Under the pieces are notes generated by a model, which searched no databases, was not told where the DNA came from, and saw only the letters and a program-made list of their open reading frames with translations. Below, in pieces: positions 31,155 to 31,439 of a DNA stretch of 31,439 nt. This DNA comes from a virus: IMG/VR virus record IMGVR_UViG_3300009506_000133, positions 1 to 31,439 of that record; one strand, written 5' to 3'. Made by a program: the position numbers and the translations under genes. How positions within the stretch are numbered: the first letter of the stretch is position 1; each line of letters starts with the position of its first letter.

Positions 31155-31439
31155 CACTCACCATCCTTCGCCACAGTCTCTTGCTGGTTCGAGTATTTAC
31201 GCGGCATTGCCATGATCAATTCTGCAAAGTGTTTAGGCTCATACCACTCTGTCTCTTCTGCACGTGTGAAATTAATACACCGCTCAATCGTCTCTTCCTC
31301 CACCCGTGATTCGATATGGCATAGGGATTGGGCTGGGGTTTCATCGAGAACCGATAGCCAATCATTCTCTTCAAACCAACTATCCAGTGGCTCAGCATCA
31401 CCATTAAGATGCCAATTCAATACATCGAAACCTTTTTCG
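31154..31439 (-). CDS. Unknown protein, 5' end beyond the window (partial)
   Basis: The frame is open to the right edge, so the protein continues outside the window. The in-frame codons before the first candidate start (TTG 31420) read EKGFDV and join smoothly to LNWHLNGDAEPLDSWFEEND, so the real start is upstream. The visible part is about 94 residues, acidic, with several Trp and Cys residues, ending KYSNQQETVAKDGE. Leftward gene order and overlap with the next gene place it in the same operon. Function unknown. Confidence 0.7.
   Translation of the reverse strand, partial: EKGFDVLNWHLNGDAEPLDSWFEENDWLSVLDETPAQSLCHIESRVEEETIERCINFTRAEETEWYEPKHFAELIMAMPRKYSNQQETVAKDGE

Noticed and set aside
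1-31439. Diversity-generating retroelement, CRISPR array, tRNA genes, integrase or att site
   Set aside because: No reverse transcriptase motif, no variable/template repeat pair, no regular spaced repeats, no cloverleaf-like segment with a plausible anticodon arm, and no recombinase motif were found by eye on either strand.

Overview
The window reads as part of a tailed double-stranded DNA bacteriophage genome, most likely a podovirus-like phage of a Gram-negative host. It holds a complete virion-gene operon on the + strand in the usual order: terminase end, portal, scaffold, major coat, accessory head protein, head-tail adaptor, nozzle-like protein, tail and virion proteins, and a very large ejected-type protein. 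There is no tape-measure gene and no sheath or tail-tube gene. Host and taxon cannot be fixed from the sequence. A GT9/heptosyltransferase-type enzyme suggests a lipopolysaccharide-bearing host, which is inference. No tRNA, rRNA, CRISPR array, IS element, integrase or recognisable sigma-70 promoter was seen, and no stretch over 300 bases lacks a gene.

Layout. Bases 1-120 are the 3' end of the large terminase. Bases 139-1432 hold five small unknown proteins. Bases 1429-6344 are the head block (portal, small protein, scaffold, major coat protein, probable decoration protein), with two GC-rich hairpins after the coat and decoration genes. Bases 6389-7174 hold three small virion-block proteins. 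Bases 7167-9351 encode a TylF-like methyltransferase and a methyltransferase-GT9 glycosyltransferase fusion, both sitting among virion genes. Bases 9308-17695 hold the adaptor, the nozzle/stabilisation-like protein, a protein with a domain insertion, an LPAYT-repeat protein, a Tyr-rich protein, a long helical protein and a probable internal protein.

Bases 17707-29973 form a single 4088-residue open frame: a polyvalent protein of the type packaged in virions and delivered with the DNA. It joins a hydrophobic N-terminal module, an inorganic-pyrophosphatase-like domain, a RadC/JAB domain with an intact JAMM motif, two different zincin motifs (HELGH and HEVFGH), an ADP-ribosyltransferase-like domain, an LPD-type region and a long conserved C-terminal module.

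The most unusual feature is that this giant gene carries small genes inside it, in the +1 frame, each behind a near-perfect Shine-Dalgarno and each lying in a low-complexity linker between two domains. Two look real (18815-18982 and 23102-23347) and one is possible (21896-22075). A fourth strong Shine-Dalgarno plus ATG (22141-22156) opens only nine codons and looks like a fossil start. I infer that the giant gene grew by fusion of neighbouring genes, with former junction genes overprinted as linkers.

The right end (30055-31439) is a leftward operon of at least six tightly overlapping small genes, visibly less GC-rich than the virion genes. It ends in a strong intrinsic terminator that abuts the giant gene's stop codon. 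Two of its gene junctions carry a 44-base near-identical repeat that encodes the C-terminus of one gene and the ribosome binding site of the next.
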